Origin: Ananas comosus
Lineage: Eukaryota > Streptophyta > Magnoliopsida > Poales > Bromeliaceae
Length of the DNA stretch: 64,000 nucleotides
Assembly (NCBI RefSeq): GCF_001540865.1
Contig: NC_033621.1
Location: 21,650,963 to 21,714,962 of the forward strand
Reading direction: 5' to 3'
In this document: one piece after another, positions 35,037 through 45,704 of the stretch
Layout: every line of letters begins with the position of its first letter
Numbering within the stretch: position 1 is the stretch's first letter
Made by a program: the position numbers and the translations under genes
The notes under the pieces: model-generated
Database searches by the model: none
What the model saw: only the letters and a program-made list of their open reading frames with translations
What the model was told of the DNA's origin: nothing

Positions 35037-35096
<60 letters not shown>
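35037..35096. repeat. (TG)n(TA)n compound microsatellite
   Basis: A short TG tract passes into about 46 bases of pure TA, adjoining the partial element at 35135. Confidence 0.92.
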
Positions 35097-35101
<5 letters not shown>

Positions 35102-35134
35102 ATATATAAATATAATATATTTTAATTATATATA

Positions 35135-35309
35135 GGCTGAGTGAATAATCTGAGTTTAGTTAAAATTGAAATTTGATTTTTAAACACTTCAAGTGATATA
35201 GATTATGTTCAACGGTGTCGATCGTCGATTTGGAGGCTCTATCATCGAAAACAAATGGGTGGCAGGCGGTGGCAGCGGAGCCTGTTTGCTGCCGATAGTA
35301 TTCTAGCCC

Positions 35310-35312
<3 letters not shown>
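35135..35312. mobile_element. Right-hand fragment of a long-type (TA)n element
   Basis: It contains the family right-arm landmarks GTTCAACGGTGTCGATCGTC and CTATCATCGAAAACAAATGG and ends ATTCTAGCCCAAC next to (TA)n. The left arm and core are missing. Confidence 0.75.
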
Positions 35313-35349
<37 letters not shown>

Positions 35350-35351
<2 letters not shown>

Positions 35352-36561
35352 GCAATTTCATGGATATCCCTCCCAAAGTTTAAAATATCATATATGCCCC
35401 TATAAAGTTTAAAATATCACCAATACCCCTGTAAACACAAAAAATTATCATTAATACCCTACTGTTAGTTATATTAGTTTTACTATAGTTATTACATGGT
35501 TAAAGATGGGTTAATTTTTAAAATAACTTATTTACCCTCAAAAATCTTTTAACTAAAAATGTATGAAAACCCCCTTAACTATATGCCGTTTTGAAATAGC
35601 TCCCTCAACTTTCATTTTTTAGTTGATATCCCATTAACTTTTTATTTAAAAAAAAAACCTAATTTCAGTGTATAAAAAAAAAAGAATTTTTTAGTTTTTT
35701 TTGATGATTTTACCAAATCTAATGGCTCTATTTATTTTTTATCAAATAAATAACTATATATAAAAATTTAAATGAAAATAATGTTAAGAAATTATCCGAT
35801 CTTTCTTTAATCTTGAAAACTTAAAAAATTTTTTAATAAAAATTATTCTCGATAATTTTATCTGCATTAAGTGTATTAAAAAACTGAAATATAATATATT
35901 TTAGCTTTTGAACAAAACTCTCTTTTTATTTCAATCGACAAAACAATTATGTGATTTATTTTTAAATAGGAAAAAAATAAAATCTATAATTTATTTCAAA
36001 ATTACTATTACTAATTAGGAATGTGAATTGATATAGATACGGAATTTTATCTAAACTCGATTTAAAATGGGATAAGTTTAATCAATGCTGAATAGGGATA
36101 GTTTTAGTTATAGGTACCAAAAAATAAAATCCCGTCGTATGTAAATTCAGTTATAGTTTTGGTCTATATTTAAACCGAATCTGAACCGAAACCCAAAACC
36201 AAAAACAAAACCAAAATCAGATAAAAACATACTATATTTAAAATACAATTTTTATATATTTTTTATTAATTAATATATATTAATAATTTAATTTACTATT
36301 TATATATTAAATACTCAAATTTAGATTTACAAAAATTATTTTGAAATACCTATTAGTATTTCTACTATTAAAAAGAGATAAAGGGTAAAAATGGTATTTT
36401 AAAAATTTAACTCAGATTCAAATGGGCTTTAACGGATCTTAACTAGAGGAGGGTATTTATGATAATTTTTCACATTTTGGAGGGCATTTGTGATATTATT
36501 AATTTTGGAAGGGTATTGATGAAATTAATAGTTCCTAAAGGGGCATCTATGAAATTATTCC
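35350..36561. mobile_element. Third type of (TA)n-flanked palindromic element, with a MITE nested in it
   Basis: Left end GGGCAATTTCATGGATATCC and right end (reverse complement GGAATAATTTCATAGATGCC) match, as do inner motifs GTTTAAAATATCANNNATRC and their inverted partners at about 36420-36540. (TA)n lies on both sides. A diverged hAT-like MITE sits inside at about 36015-36364. Non-coding. Confidence 0.75.
36015..36364. mobile_element. Diverged hAT-like MITE nested in the palindromic element
   Basis: Ends TAGGAATGTGAATTGATAT and (right, reverse complement) TAGAAATACTAATAGG resemble those of the MITEs at 26.2 and 60.1 kb, as does the interior (CTGAATAGGGATAG, TAAACCGAATCTGAACC). No target duplication remains. 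Confidence 0.6.
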
Positions 36562-36583
36562 TATATATATATATATATATAAA

Positions 36584-36796
36584 ATTGAGCTCTTATACTT
36601 TAAAAAATATTAAGTTATTGGTGTTTATAGATTTTCAGCCCTTCAATTAAAAAATATACGATTAGAATAATAATAGCTCTCTAAGGTTGAGCGAGTGGTT
36701 GATTAAATAGTATAATCTACTGAATGAAAACAATCAAAGGAATAGATCTAAGTTGCAAGCACCAAGTGCTTGGTTACAAGCACCATAGCCGAACAC
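36584..36796. mobile_element. Short-type (TA)n/(TC)n-flanked element, copy 3
   Basis: It begins ATTGAGCTCTTATACTTT after (TA)n and ends CATAGCCGAACACT before a (TC)n run. The middle part (CTCTCTAAGGTTGAG, ACGATT and CAAGTGCTT) matches the 31.4 kb short element. Confidence 0.72.
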
Positions 36797-36824
36797 TCTC
36801 TCTCTCTCTCTATATTGATAGAGG

Positions 36825-36950
36825 TAATACGTTATGTGCTTTATTTTTTTAAAACAAATTTAGCTGAAAATATGAAACAACTTGGTTTGAAATTTAGGAT
36901 CTTAAATATCAATCATTAAGTTATTTGTCACTTATGTTACCGTCGGTAGG
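36825..36950 (-). mobile_element. Degraded SINE copy, minus orientation
   Basis: Read on the minus strand, ACATAAGTGACAAATAACTT and the following box B remnant line up with the main SINE family, with many changes. It is bordered by (TC)n on the left. Confidence 0.55.
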
Positions 36951-37308
36951 TCCGAAGGAAAGTATCTCATCCCTAAATTTCTTAGGAATAAAAAAAAACA
37001 CTTAATTACACTCTATTATTTTGTACTTATAAGTTTCTTCACTATACTGTACTAATTATTTTTTTCAAAAATATTATTATATTATTATATTTTATCAATT
37101 TTTATAATATAAAAAGTTAAACAGTTATGAAATACAATATATAGTATAGTGTAATTAAGCCAATAGAAAACCGTTGTATTTTTCTGGAGTTATCCAAACC
37201 GGGAGATAAGAAACAGAGAGCGCGGGATCGTCGACGACTCCTCCCTTCCCCGCTCTCTCTCTTTTTCATCGTCTTATCCCCCATCGCACGCCTCCCAAAT
37301 AAACGCTT

Positions 37309-37337
37309 CCTCCGCCGCCGCCGCCGCCGCCGCCGCC
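37309..37337 (+). repeat. (CCG)n run directly before the UROD start codon
   Basis: Nine or so CCG/GCC triplets end exactly at the ATG (37338). The run is in the 5' leader and may affect leader structure. Upstream, 37200-37308 is the likely core promoter and leader. Confidence 0.85.
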
Positions 37338-40300
37338 ATGAGCGGCCTCATCTCCTCCGCCGAGCTCGGCTCCTCCGCCTCGTTCCTCCACCTCGACCTC
37401 CTCCGACCACGTCGCCCTCGGCCTAGGGCTCTTCCCACCAGGCCCAAGTGGGCGAGCTCCCCTCGCGCCAACCTCTCTTCCGGTGAACCCTCACCTCCTC
37501 AATCCCATTACCATCTCATCGCATCCTCTGTGTATTTTCTTCTTATGCTGCAATTGAACCGCGAGAGACAAAACCATCATCTGGGTTTTTCGTCCTGTAG
37601 GTGTTTGATGTAATGCCTCAACGATAATACCCATTTTTGTCACCTCATCATATGCTATTTATTTAGTTCTTATGTTGCAATTGATCTGCGGGAGCCAAAA
37701 CCATCATCTAGGTTTTTCGTCTTGTAGGTGTTTAATGTAATGCCTCAACGACAATGCCTGTTTTAGTTAGGTCAATGGCATTTTTAGCTTTGAGCCAGTT
37801 GGCAAAAATGCTTGAATAGTGACTGATTATTTGTTATCACATTCTCTCTTGGCTTCAAACTTTCCAATCCCATCCCTATTTTATCCCATATTTAGTTTGT
37901 ATGTTGCAATTGAACCATGAGAAACAAGGCCATCATATGGGATTTTCGTCTTATAGGTGTTTTATGCAATGCCTCAACAATAATAACCTTTTCTTTTTTG
38001 AAGTCAATGCCGTTTTTCAGCTTCGGCCCTCTTGGGGAAAACACTTGAATAAGTGATTGATTACAATCCTACCAAATGCTATTTAATTCTCTTTCGCTAG
38101 GAGAGCTGTCAAAGACGAAAAGCATTATCTCGGTTTTTCCTCTTTTAGGTATTTGATCCAACACCTCAACAACAATTGCCTTTTCCTTGAAATCAAGAAC
38201 ATTATTAGATTAATTCATTGATGGGCATAGGGTTTGTTTCAGAGTGTTCAGGATTGTATGTTAACAGCACTTGATATGCATCAAGGGCCCTCCTTATTAC
38301 ATGAAGCTCTTTGTAGAATGTGTTCGCATTTGAATGAGTAATACTATACTTGCCTACATATTTTACATTTGTTTTCTTACATGCCGAGACTGAGGATTTT
38401 AATCGGTTACTTGGTACAAAATCGCGAGGACGGTGGTATAGTTCATGGGTAGAATGGTAATAGCAACAACTAAACAAAACTAATAGAAATCTGCTACATC
38501 AATGGAAATAAACTGTTGAAAAACTTCTTTAACTGGGCAAATTATTTGCTATTTGGATATCATGCTTGGAGATATGCTAGGGCCTGGTTTTATGCTAGAA
38601 CATGTTAGTCAATATGTCTTCTAAGTTACTTGACTTATGAGCTGGCTATAAGTAAGTGAGACATTCCTGATTCTTCAGGATTTTTTTTTATAAAATCAAC
38701 TTTTAGGTGGAGCCACTATCTGAGAAATCCGTAGTACTAAAAACCAATTCTTATGATACAATTTCCAGACAAAATTCTAATCAAATGCAAGTTATCGCTG
38801 TATGACTTGTTTCACAATCTGAAGAAGCCCTTAATATTTAGTACTTGATAATTAATGTTTAATAGTAACCGATATCTTATTTATGTAGGAGAAGTTATTT
38901 CTGTTAATTGGTTGAAATGATGATTGGGATACATATTTCGTCCTAGATCCCCTGTTGGTTCAGGCCGCCAGAGGGAATTCCATTGCCCGCCCGCCGGCAT
39001 GGATGATGCGCCAGGCTGGACGATACATGTCAGCATATCAAAAGCTTGCAGAGAAGCACCCGTCATTTAGGGAGAGGTCAGAGACCGTCGATCTTATAGT
39101 GGAGATCACGTTGCAGCCGTGGAGGGCTTTTAAGCCAGATGGAGTTATAATATTCTCTGATATTCTCACTCCTCTTCCGGCAATTGGCGTTCCATTCGAA
39201 ATATCAGATGCAAAGGGTCCTATTATTCAGTCTCCAGTTCAGTTTGAAGAGCATCTGGAAAATTTGCATCCCATTGATTTGGAAAAGCTTCAGTTTGTGG
39301 GTGAATCTCTCAGAATCTTGCGCAGAGAGGTATATTCGTGTATGCTATTCTTTTATGATTTGTAGTGAAGACATTTTTGGAATATTTTCTTCTCTTCCTT
39401 CACTGTTTTGTGAAGGGATTTTACACCAGTAGGGTGGTAATGATAATTGGCAAGGTTCACTTGCTCCACTAAAATATCTCCCTTAAGTGATGCTAGCTCA
39501 TTGTTCACTGAATCTTTTCTTGAAAGTTGATTACTCATTACAGTTGTCAGGCCTTTTAGATATCTACTATTGGCATTGTTCAATCTGTGGCTTAAGATCC
39601 TACATCTCTATCTAGGTTATTTCCAAACTTTGATTTATCTTTGCAAACCCTACACTGTATGTGAGCATTGACATATGCATCTTTTATTTCCTGTGTTTGA
39701 GCATATGATTTTGCCTTTGTAATTATTTGTTTCTGTTTTCTTTGAATTTCTTTCTGTTATGGAAAGATTTGAAACTATGCAATGCCATATGTGAGTTTAC
39801 TCTAAAATGTAGCAACGGCACCTCCATTTGATTTTTGATACATGTGTACTACCTTTCATTTCATTGTTGATCTCTATCCAGATATCTTGCATCAGTTTTT
39901 ATAGTTTATACTCTAATTAGCAATTGATATTATTGTTTCGTCATTTGAGAGCTGCAAAATTTTGGTATATTACATGCTTGTGAAGAAGCAACCATTGGTT
40001 TCTTTTGTGTAGTCAATGTCTTTATCTTGCTTAGCCCTATCTTACTTGCACTTATAGATTGGGGAGAATGCGGCCTTGCTGGGTTTTGTGGGCGCCCCAT
40101 GGACAATTGCCACCTACGTGGTGGAAGGTGGAACAACCAGCACATACAAAACTATAAAACGAATGTGCTATACCGCACCACATGTCTTGAGGGCTCTTCT
40201 TTCTCACCTGACAAAAGCAATAGCTGACTATATTATTTTCCAAGTAAACTCGGGAGCTCAGTGTATACAAATTTTCGATTCATGGGGTGGACAACTCCCA

Positions 40301-41938
40301 CCTCATTTGTGGGAGGACTGGTCGAAGCCATATATCAAACAGGTATAATAAACATCAGAGTTAGCTCCATTTATAATAAACATCGGAGTTAACTCCATTT
40401 ATATTGCATATATGATCTCTGAAATTTTCTTCAATTTTGTATGCAACCCTTATATTTGTTAGATTGGTAAAAATGTTTTTATAGTCATTCTAGTATCCTT
40501 ATATTGCGACTTTGTCCTTGCGACAGATGCTATACTTTGTAGTATGTTGCAAGTTCGTCCCTTACCATCAAGAGGAATCTGTTTTCTTGAAAAATGTACA
40601 ATGATTTTGTTTTTCAGTTTACGTGAGACAAAAAAAAAAAAGTTATTTTCCAGCAGAAAAAGAAATAAATGGATGTCAGATATTTTGTTTAACAGCCAGG
40701 AATGGAATTGTTATATATGAAGAAAGGTCACAGATTCAAATGTTTTAGTAAATACTTCAACAGGAAAAAAAGAAAACATGCTTGATATTAGTAAATTATT
40801 CTGCATTCTTAACTTACTTTCGCTGAATTGAGATTATGGATCTATGCTACTCTTTAGACTTACCACTTCTATTTTATGTTTTTTTTTTTTTTCCCTATTT
40901 GCAGATAGTGAGTGCAGTAAGAAAACAATGCCCTCAAGTGCCAATTGTGCTGTATATAAATGGAAATGGAGGCCTTCTTGAGCGCATGAAAGGAACTGGG
41001 GTTGATGTGATCGGGCTCGATTGGACGGTGGATATGGCGGATGGGAGAAGGAGACTTGGGAATGATATTGGCGTGCAAGGCAACGTGGACCCTGCCTTAC
41101 TCTTTTCCCCACTCCCAGTGCTGACTGACGAAATTCATAGGTAATTGATTTCTGCTTAATTTTCTTAATTGCTATTTGTTTATGTTTTTACTTTTTGGTT
41201 CTTACCTCAATCTGGTAATGGCTGCATTCAATAACTCCTCATTAGTTTTTTATTTAATTTAAATGTCAACCTATTCTGTTGAAATATCAACTTATTTTGG
41301 TTGGGGTTAGTGTAGATGCTTAGCTTAGTCATGCTCAGTATGCAAGAGAAATACTATACAGGCACATGACTGTGCAAGCACATAGTTTCCTATGTTTCAT
41401 CTAGAAGCTTCTTTAAGAATTAAGATTGTTGTTCCTTTGTTTCCTGTTTTTAACTTTTAGCAGGACTGAATTGATTTTCAGAGAAAAGTAAGTGCATAGT
41501 GTATTCAGTGCTGTATATCATGAATTAGATTATTTTTTCCTTTTGAACATTTGAAAAATTACCACAGATCTATGGTTTCAACTGAGTATAATTTGAAGCT
41601 ACAATTATGCTAGGACCGAGCATTAACTGTAACTTATGCAGGTTGCGTTAACCTCAGCTTAATCAACAGTATATGCAGTTGTACTAATCTTTCTGATGGT
41701 CGCAAGAACCTTTTTTTGCTCTGTTTTGACTTATGCCTGATATCTCTGCATTCTTATTTGATCTCCTAGGGTTGTCAAGGCTGCAGGCCGGAGGGGTCAT
41801 ATATTAAATCTGGGCCATGGAGTTCTTGTTCAGACCCCAGAAGAGGCGGTCGCTCATTTCTTTGAGGTCGCGAGGGGCTTGAGATATGACACCTTGTTTG
41901 AGGATTGCAAATCTGAGCAATTGGAGACTGTAGGTTAA
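37338..41938 (+). CDS. HEME: Uroporphyrinogen decarboxylase, chloroplast
   Basis: This enzyme converts uroporphyrinogen III to coproporphyrinogen III by four decarboxylations, in the plastid pathway to haem and chlorophyll. Five exons join in frame: 37338-37482, 38947-39329, 40058-40342, 40905-41140 and 41770-41938, coding 405 residues. The first 48 residues (Ser/Ala/Pro/Arg-rich, few acids) look like a transit peptide and form exon 1. Family signatures are [16 protein letters not shown] at 64-79 and GFVGAPWT at 185-192. Expected catalytic or substrate residues are present: Arg70 and Arg74, Asp120 in FSDIL, Tyr196 in ATYVVEGG and His366 in NLGHGV. The length matches plant homologues, and all splice sites are GT-AG. 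The ATG follows directly on a CCG repeat. The gene is divergent from nothing nearby and is tail-to-tail with the chitinase-like gene. Confidence 0.96.
37530..38185 (+). repeat. Four dispersed copies of a ~100-bp repeat in UROD intron 1
   Basis: A unit with GTTGCAATTG, then CCATCATCTNGGTTTTTCGTC, then GTAGGTGTTTGATGTAATGC and CTCAACNANAATNCC occurs at about 37530-37630, 37662-37762, 37890-37996 and, most diverged, 38100-38182. They are in the same orientation with unequal spacing. Confidence 0.8.
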
Positions 41939-42837
41939 AAGATGTATTGCATGGCTTGCCGGGTCTCTAAATTCTTTTGGTGCTCATGATACATGATGCG
42001 TGGATGGGTGGATGGTTATGATGCAAGAGTTTGTTCATTGCGGCGGAGACCACTCAATGTAAGTGTACTCTATCCTGCATCAGTAGACTTAAAATGTTGT
42101 TGTTTTTTGTTTGTTTATTGTAACCTTCGTAGCTAGCGATAGAGAAGAGGTTTTTTGGGTTTCGTATGTGCTTCCTAATTTATTAGAATTCGTTGGTAAA
42201 TGATGCTTTGTTTTCGACTTTCCATGTTGAATGGCTGCTATTACTTCAATGCTTGCTACTATGAACTTGCAGAAAACCTAACTCTGAATTACAAACTTGT
42301 TTTCTGTGCTTCTTAATATTACTTTGTATTATTCAATTTGGATGCTCTATCGTTGGAAATAAGTCAATAATCTGTGTCTCTCTCAACAAATATGTATATT
42401 AGTGTGTAGCTTCCCCTGTATTTGAAAATATTCTACCCTGCTTGTTTAAATGATTCTTCTGTTTGGTAGATTCTGTCATTTCATTACGCCGCGGAATTGG
42501 ATTAAAGTATAAAGATTTTTGGTTATAGTGTTTTTGATGCAGTTGATCATATCCAAAGCATTACATTTGATTTTATGACTTAGTTTGTATGATAAATGTT
42601 ACATAGTCAAATACAAACTACACTGGGGCGAAGCCAGGATTCGATCCCGAAGGGGCCAAAAAAGTCAAAAATTTTGACCAATAAAAGCCTTAATTAATTT
42701 TGTTAACCTTGAAATCAACAGAAATTAGATATTAGAAAAGAAAGCCAATATCAAAATCAAGAATTTTATGCATCTTGGATAATAGTGAATTAAGACACTA
42801 AAATTAAACACAAAAAAAAGTTTGTAATAGTCTAGCA
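41939..42837. other. Downstream of UROD, no gene recognised
   Basis: The left part is the UROD 3' UTR and flank. Near 42625-42665 the sequence GGGGCGAAGCCAGGATTCG is a possible fragment of a dispersed repeat. Nothing else was recognised. Confidence 0.45.
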
Positions 42838-43369
42838 GGGGTGCTTTTAAAAGTATATAGACATATATGTGCTATCAAGTTGTTTTCGATGATGAAATTT
42901 TTTGAACGGATGACAGGTTCAGTTAGATTTAATCTAAAATATATGATATATGATGTATTTAGAAAATAAATTTTATGATATTTTTATTACATATATGAAG
43001 TGATTGAGAGAATTGGAACTTAACAATTAAAAATAAAAATTTCACATAAGGTGATAATGCGACACTTTTTTTTATCGGAGATATAGATCTTGCTTTAGAT
43101 GGTATGAAGAATTTTTTATCAAAATTTCATATTATTTGGATGTTTTTGCAAAGTTAAACTTGCAAAACATCTCATCAACTATTAAAATTATTGATTTTGA
43201 ATTGCATCGATCGCTTGGTGAATAATAACGAAGTATGTCATTTAGGTAGTTCAAATACTTTAAATCCAATCTAATGGAGTTTATTATTGATTTGAAAGTT
43301 TCAAGATAAAAAATAAGTTAAAAAATTTTTTTTGAGTACAAAAGCTTTCGTTCTTCAAAAAGCACCCCC
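42838..43369. mobile_element. Long-type palindromic element not flanked by (TA)n, copy 7
   Basis: Ends GGGGTGCTTTT and AAAAAGCACCCC are perfect inverted repeats of 11 bases. Inside, AGTTGTTTTCGATGATGAAA and TTCAGTTAGATTTAATCTA match the arms of the (TA)n-flanked family. Flanks are ordinary sequence, unlike the other copies. Confidence 0.75.
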
Positions 43370-43469
43370 AGCTGGTCTCTTTGCGATAGAGTCCATCTAG
43401 GGTTCTTTTAAAAACATAGAGGCCTCCTGTATTTTTCAATGGGCGATCGTTTTGTTAGATTGTAGAAAA

Positions 43470-43830
43470 AATTTTAAATACCATTTTTGTCGTTTCGCAT
43501 TTTTTTACTTTAGTACCTTGTGATTAAAGTGTATCAATTTAGTACCATGTAATTTTATTTTTTTTTTTTTATCAGTCCCTCTATTGACTTTTCGTTAAAT
43601 CACATACAAACAAATTTTAGATACTCCGCCTACAATATATCGAATATTCACTTTAGTATTCTTTAGTTTTAACTTTGTCACTAATTTAACGAAAAAAACT
43701 AGCGGGGGAAATAATAAAAAGAAAAAAAAAAAATCACAGGGTACGAATGTGACAGACTTTAAATCAGGGTACTAAAGTGAGAAAGTGCGAAACCATATGG
43801 GTGATGTTTGAAGTTTTTTTTTTTTTTATT
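43470..43830. mobile_element. Palindromic GTACC/GTGGTTT repeat, second copy
   Basis: The left part (CACTTTAGTACC-like motifs with GTATCAATTTAGTACCATG) is mirrored by ACAGGGTACGAATGTGACAG and GGTACTAAAGTGAGAAAGTG at the right. It belongs to the family at 29436-29868. Confidence 0.7.
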
Positions 43831-44058
43831 TAAAGTATTTATGTAGTAGATTCAAGTTATATGAATTAAGATTTCAGATCAAAACTGCATACGTTTGTTT
43901 ATAGATAAGTCACAAAATATTAAAGGCTATAAAAATTAGTTCTATTAAAATTTCGAAAAATACAGTGCAGCATTTATTATTAAAAATTCTACCAGGCATT
44001 AAAGTTGATACCGTAACTGTAAAATCTTGTAGCAATTTCTGAAAAAAAAAAAAGAAAA

Positions 44059-44062
<4 letters not shown>

Positions 44063-44110
<48 letters not shown>
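44063..44110. repeat. (GA)n microsatellite
   Basis: A pure GA run of about 46 bases, about 270 bases downstream of the chitinase-like stop codon. ORFs reading LSLSLSLS across it are artefacts. Confidence 0.95.
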
Positions 44111-44113
<3 letters not shown>

Positions 44114-44379
44114 CGTAAAAGTAACGTTCTCAACACAAACCGTGCGTTCATATGTAGTTCGCAATAGACATGTACACGCTCCAAGCCTTCGATACGTAAT
44201 TAGGGCCAAATCCAGGCCCTCGCACAGAGCTGAAGTTTTGACATGCACGATTCACACACAACAGCGGACGAGTACGCAGCGAACTCCCTTATTCAAAAGC
44301 ATTCAGCAAACACAACCTACTTAACCAGTGAAGTACGCACTAATCGAACTTCGGTCTCAGTGAAGTACGTACTAACAAA

Positions 44380-45303
44380 CTATTCTGCGAAAGAGCTAAA
44401 TTCTGTAGCTACATACTTGTGGATGTTGCTGCTGTAGTTATTGATGATGTCGAAGTACCTACTCCACAGCATGATCCCGCCGTACCTGGACGCCCCCTGC
44501 ACTATGGGGAGCACGTCGTTGACGAGCTTGGCAGGCGGAACGTACCCGCTGCCGGAGGCATTGGGGGCCGCTGGGAGTCCCAGGTACACGGCGTCGATGT
44601 GGTTCGAGCTCGACCACTCGATCCACGCACTCTTGAACTCCTGGACGTTGCGTGCCGAGTACTCGCACGGCGGGTTGTTGTAGAACTGCACCCACGCGAA
44701 CTGGAACAGCCCGGTGTTGAGCGCTGACCCGAGAAGTTTGTCCGGGTACGGGCACTGCGGCGCCGCGGAGAGATAGTACTTCGACGTCGACGTCGAGAAG
44801 TGCTGGTTCAGGTGCTTCGCCAGGTTGTCGTAGTGGTCAGGTTTCCCCATCACGATGGCGAGGTCGATGCCGTCGAGGACGGCGGCATTGCCGAAGGGTC
44901 GGGAGCCCGACGACCCGCCGAGGAAGCTGTTCCACAGGTAGTCAGCGACGCCCTGCGCGTCCTCGGAGGACGAAAGGGAGTAGCTGCCGACAGCGCCGCC
45001 GAGGGCGAGGAAGACTTTGACGTTCCTGCTCTGGCAGGCTTTGACATGGCCGCCGATAAAGGCGCAGCTGCCGGGGTAGGAAGCGTCGCAGTGGCCGGCG
45101 AGGTTGAGGGCGGGGGTCCGGCCGGCACCGAAGACGTTGAGGAAGGCGATCATCACGTAGGAGTAGAGACCGGTGGCGCACGCTTCGGCGAGGGTGCCCT
45201 CGCGGCTGTCCTGGCCCCAGTATACGGCGATGTCGCCGCGGCCGTGGGAGGCGGGCAGCAGGGCAGAGAGTGTTAGCAGGAGGAAGAATGGGAGGGTGGC
45301 CAT
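44380..45303 (-). CDS. Class III (GH18) chitinase-like secreted protein, catalytic residues lost
   Basis: The single exon codes 307 residues from an ATG at 45303 to a TAG at 44380. Residues 1-22 form a signal peptide (hydrophobic core [15 protein letters not shown], then SHG). The mature part starts GDIAVYWGQ as in hevamine-type chitinases. Six cysteines (42, 72, 80, 90, 184, 213) fit the three disulfides of that fold. The barrel strand [12 protein letters not shown] (205-216) is kept. The active-site strand, normally DGxDxDxE, reads DGIDLAIV at 144-151: the Asp before the catalytic acid is Ala149 and the catalytic Glu is Val151. Chitin hydrolysis is therefore not expected. Similar inactive GH18 proteins are known as concanavalin B, xylanase inhibitor XIP-I and chitinase-like lectins, so a storage, lectin or inhibitor role is inferred. 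The rest of the frame is intact and GC-rich. A TATA box lies about 55 bases upstream. Confidence 0.93.
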   Translation of the reverse strand: MATLPFFLLLTLSALLPASHGRGDIAVYWGQDSREGTLAEACATGLYSYVMIAFLNVFGAGRTPALNLAGHCDASYPGSCAFIGGHVKACQSRNVKVFLALGGAVGSYSLSSSEDAQGVADYLWNSFLGGSSGSRPFGNAAVLDGIDLAIVMGKPDHYDNLAKHLNQHFSTSTSKYYLSAAPQCPYPDKLLGSALNTGLFQFAWVQFYNNPPCEYSARNVQEFKSAWIEWSSSNHIDAVYLGLPAAPNASGSGYVPPAKLVNDVLPIVQGASRYGGIMLWSRYFDIINNYSSNIHKYVATEFSSFAE

Positions 45304-45356
45304 CAGTTAGAATGGATTGGGATGGCTTGCAACTGCTATCCTTCACCTTCACCCAC

Positions 45357-45370
45357 CCCTATATAGAGAG
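45357..45370 (-). promoter_or_regulatory. TATA box of the chitinase-like gene
   Basis: The minus strand reads CTCTCTATATAGGG, with the TATA core about 55-65 bases upstream of the ATG at 45303. This implies a short leader of roughly 30 bases. Confidence 0.7.
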
Positions 45371-45704
45371 GAAGTCTACAATGTAGCACTTAGCCACTTA
45401 CATCACATTATTAATAATCAGTCAACCATAATTTTTTATAAAAAATATAATAAAAATATTTTTTATAATTATGATAGAATGGGTAAACTAAAAAATAATA
45501 ATATGATGCATTCTATACTTTTTTTTTTTTTTTTTTTCTTTTTTTGCATATAAGGGTATAGCAGGGTTGGTGAGGACCCCCTCAAGTACAATTCCATTCA
45601 GAACAGCCTCCCAATATATTATGGTGAATTTTTCCCCTATTGAAAAAGAGCTTGTTAAGTCCACAACTCATTTCAGATTCTAAACCTACAAATACTTTAA
45701 TTTA

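Noticed and set aside
27344..36796. CRISPR-like regular repeat array
   Set aside because: The units are long palindromic transposon-like elements with (TA)n between them in a plant nuclear genome; there is no short repeat with unique spacers and no cas gene.
44419..45352. Several ORFs of 80-158 codons overlapping the chitinase-like gene
   Set aside because: Shadows of one GC-rich exon in other frames; the signal peptide and GH18 motifs lie only in the 307-codon frame.
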